Shown here: positions 62,183-64,000 of the stretch, in pieces
Layout of the letters: each line of letters starts with the position of its first letter
Numbering within the stretch: position 1 is the stretch's first letter
Assembly (NCBI GenBank): GCA_002471195.1
Contig: DKPN01000061.1
Location: 62,792 to 126,791, forward strand
Direction of reading: 5' to 3'
DNA length: 64,000 bases
From: Bacteroides sp. UBA7333
GTDB taxonomy: Bacteria; Bacteroidota; Bacteroidia; Bacteroidales; Bacteroidaceae
Program-made: the position numbers and the translations under genes
Notes under the pieces: generated by a model
What the model saw: only the letters and a program-made list of their open reading frames with translations
Databases searched by the model: none
Told to the model about the DNA's origin: nothing

Positions 62183-63280
62183 TTAATCCAATACAAGTTC
62201 ATAGGTGGTGCTTCGTCCGCCTTTATCATCTTTGCGTAACACTCCTTTCGAGATTAGGTCTTGAATATCACGTAGAGCGGTATCTTGTGAGCACTTCGTG
62301 ATTTTTGCCCACTTTGAGGTGTTTAATACTCCCACGAAGTCGCCCATCAGGCGATTTAACATCTGCTGTTGGCGATTATTGAATGAAATATCTTTATTCC
62401 GTTCCCAAAACTCAGCCTTTGAGATCGTTTTATTCAACAACAACCGTGTGGTATCCAATGCCATTTTTAGGCACTCCAAAAACCAAACCATCCATTCGGT
62501 TATATCGCCACTACTGTACTGAACTTTCTGAAGTACAGCGTAATATTCCCTCTTGCGTTGTAGTATATGGGCCGATAGAGAGTAGAACCGCAGCGGTGTT
62601 TCATCAGAACGAGTCAAGAGCATATCGGATATGGCACGAGCGATACGGCCATTGCCATCGTCAAAAGGATGTATCACGATAAACCAAAAGTGAGCTATTG
62701 CCGATTTGAGTACATTATCAACTGTAGTATCTGTGTTGATCCATGTCAATAATCTAGCCATCTCAGGGGTAACTAACTCGGGAGACGGAGCTTGAAAATG
62801 TACTACCTCTTTGCCCATTGCTCCCGATACAACTTGCATATCTCCTGTGCGATACATCGCAACTTCAATCTTATAAAGCCCACTTCTGCCAGTGGGAAAT
62901 AATGCATTGTGCCAACCAAATAGTCTCTCGTTATCGATATTTGAAGTATAATTTTGTGTTGCATCCAACATCATCTCAACAACACCCTCCACATATCTAT
63001 CCGACTCGACTAAACCAGCAGTTTCGATACCGAGACGACGAGCCACCGACGAGTGTACTTGGTCGTAGTTTAGGCTTTCGCCCTCTATCTCTGATGACTT
63101 TATAACATCATCAGTTATAGTGTTCAGAGCGGTCTGCTCTTGAAGTGAAAATCCAAGAGATTGTATCTTGCCAACCACTTGACCCTGCAAGAATCTTACC
63201 TCAGAAAGAAGAGGATATACAAGTGCATCGTTCCACGTAAAGTTGGGCCAACTGCTATATTCATAAATATACTTTGCCAT
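62183..63280 (-). CDS. Fic-family AMPylase (DUF4172-Fic)
   Basis: Protein of 365 residues from the ATG at 63280 (MAKYIYEYSSWPNF is the usual start of this family; the frame stays open to a GTG at 63352). Residues about 5-85 are the DUF4172 domain with the inhibitory helix motif [ST]-x3-E-[GN] (S62...E66-G67), which holds the active site off. The Fic motif HPFDDGNGRIAR starts at H204 and is intact. The C-terminal winged helix (about 305-362) may bind DNA. Such self-inhibited class II Fic proteins transfer AMP to hydroxyl groups of target proteins; the target is unknown. It is convergent to the cassette. Confidence 0.93.
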   Translation of the reverse strand: MAKYIYEYSSWPNFTWNDALVYPLLSEVRFLQGQVVGKIQSLGFSLQEQTALNTITDDVIKSSEIEGESLNYDQVHSSVARRLGIETAGLVESDRYVEGVVEMMLDATQNYTSNIDNERLFGWHNALFPTGRSGLYKIEVAMYRTGDMQVVSGAMGKEVVHFQAPSPELVTPEMARLLTWINTDTTVDNVLKSAIAHFWFIVIHPFDDGNGRIARAISDMLLTRSDETPLRFYSLSAHILQRKREYYAVLQKVQYSSGDITEWMVWFLECLKMALDTTRLLLNKTISKAEFWERNKDISFNNRQQQMLNRLMGDFVGVLNTSKWAKITKCSQDTALRDIQDLISKGVLRKDDKGGRSTTYELVLD

Positions 63281-63368
63281 ATCAACATCGTTTATGCGGT
63301 AAATATATAGTTTATTCTCCGTATTTCTGCGGTGAATAACAAAATTATTCACCGCAGAAACGAAATAA

Positions 63369-63500
63369 GAGATTATTATTCGCTTGCGGGTGCAATATAT
63401 TCTAGAGCACGTCTATGATTGCGACACGGATTATGCGATGGATATAGCCGGGTTGTTATCTGATAGATTAAAATCAACAGGAGTACTTCACAATGCTTGA
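63369..63500 (+). pseudogene. Possible C-terminal gene remnant
   Basis: A 43-residue open stretch with no start codon at its beginning ends in TGA at 63498-63500. It reads like the end of a real protein (VQYILEHVYDCDTDYAMD, then IAGLLSDRLKSTGVLHNA). The missing upstream part suggests truncation, probably by the event that brought in the neighbouring genes. It could also be chance coding. Confidence 0.3.
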
Positions 63501-63553
63501 GAACGTTGAAAACCATGAAGTCTGTCAAATCGTCGAAAACAATGAAATAATAG

Positions 63554-63595
63554 AAAACCTTGAGATAAAATTGTTAAGTTTAATCTCAAGGTTTT
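63554..63595. terminator. Hairpin terminator in the gap before the WYL gene
   Basis: Perfect 13-bp arms, AAAACCTTGAGAT (63554-63566) and ATCTCAAGGTTTT (63583-63595), with a further A-T run in the loop. T-rich tails on both sides allow either direction. Confidence 0.75.
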
Positions 63596-63855
63596 ATTGT
63601 ATCTATAGTATGTTAGGGTAAAGTGCTATTCCCAAATAAAAAGGGTAGAAGATTCAACTATTGTCTGGCAGGGTGAAGTGTGCAACAAACATATCTGGCA
63701 TTTGCGGTATATTATGATATACTTTAATTAATTTTGTCAATAATGTAGAATATGATGCAAAGTCATGATGCATTGCATACAATTAAATACGTTTTGATGG
63801 AGCAAAAACATCTTTTATAATGGAGATGAGAATTATTGAAAAAGAAATATAAACT

Positions 63856-64000
63856 ATGGCTACAAATAAACATGCAATAATACGATATCAAGCATTAGAT
63901 AAATGTTTTAGTAATTTTGGACGACGATTTTATATAGACGATCTTATTGAAGCATGTAATAAGGCGATATATGATTTTACTGGCAAAATAGACGGCATTA
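63856..64000 (+). CDS. WYL-domain regulator (N-terminal part)
   Basis: First 48 codons, cut by the window edge. MATNKHAIIRYQALDKCFSNF, then RRFYIDDLIEACNKAIYDFTG, is the typical start of Bacteroidetes WYL-domain regulators: a winged helix-turn-helix comes first and the WYL ligand-binding domain would follow. Such regulators often stand at the head of defence islands (BrxR/CapW type). This supports a defence-type neighbourhood beyond the edge, but the domain itself lies outside the window. Confidence 0.65.
   Translation, partial: MATNKHAIIRYQALDKCFSNFGRRFYIDDLIEACNKAIYDFTGKIDGI

Larger units (their letters stand above)
63281..63855. other. 575-bp gap with a gene remnant and a terminator
   Basis: Holds the Fic gene's upstream region, the end of a broken reading frame (63369-63500) and a hairpin (63554-63595). 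The rest is AT-rich, with no recognised feature before the WYL gene. Confidence 0.5.

Noticed and set aside
62074..62301. 75-codon plus-strand ORF overlapping the end of the Fic gene
   Set aside because: Most of it is antisense to the Fic gene's C terminus; the rest spans the inverted repeat.

Overview
The window looks like a chromosome segment from a Bacteroidales bacterium, probably outside the genus Bacteroides. The grounds are a SusC/SusD pair, Bacteroidetes-type promoters (TAnnTTTG -7 boxes instead of sigma-70 boxes), a fimbrillin-like lipoprotein, DUF4491 and DUF2752 proteins, and three secreted proteins ending in what look like type IX secretion (T9SS) sorting domains. T9SS is typical of Porphyromonas/Tannerella/Dysgonomonas/Paludibacter-type lineages. 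Species cannot be fixed from the sequence alone.

Layout. (1) 1-13.6 kb, minus strand: a polysaccharide utilization locus (PUL) transcribed from about 13.6 kb. The order is a secreted T9SS-tailed protein, a GH18 endo-beta-N-acetylglucosaminidase-like protein with LamG domains and a T9SS tail, SusC, SusD, a GH29 alpha-L-fucosidase, a GH20 beta-hexosaminidase, and then the start of a propeller-type sensor that is probably its regulator. The enzyme set suggests fucosylated GlcNAc-containing host glycans such as N-glycans: GH18 releases the glycan, SusCD imports it, GH29 and GH20 trim it. Hairpins sit behind SusD and in front of the GH18 gene. (2) 14-27 kb: mixed genes (TorF-like porin, alkaline phosphatase, CD225+DUF2752 pair, a CAU-type tRNA, Lrp regulator, two FKBP isomerases, serine-type sulfatase, sirtuin, large secreted endonuclease I). 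(3) 27.5-38.6 kb: surface-polysaccharide genes with five glycosyltransferases, WecC and WecB (UDP-ManNAcA synthesis) and a Wzx flippase. No polymerase or initiating transferase was recognised. (4) 38.7-47.7 kb: metG, PepSY-like and other small envelope proteins, DUF488, HD hydrolase, fimbrillin-like lipoprotein, and three tandem copies of a small secreted PepSY-like protein. (5) 48-52 kb: a hybrid histidine kinase with receiver and HPt domains plus an NtrC-type sigma-54 activator. A consensus sigma-54 promoter and a cluster of TGGGGAAT sites lie directly in front of the tandem small proteins, so the two blocks look like one regulatory circuit.

(6) 52-55 kb: a phage-like switch with an XRE-S24 repressor divergent from a small membrane peptide, a zinc-ribbon protein and a DUF4373-type protein, with a perfect palindrome in the shared promoter region. 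(7) 55.4-62 kb: an AT-rich cassette that looks foreign, with a SNF2/RapA-like helicase, an actin/Hsp70-fold ATPase, a terminator, then a small membrane coiled-coil protein and a 463-residue protein of unknown family. It is followed by a Fic AMPylase, a gene remnant and the start of a WYL regulator. This is the best candidate for an undescribed, possibly defensive, system.

A degenerate 22-bp-period repeat family occurs in three separate intergenic regions (14.0, 27.4 and 53.2 kb).
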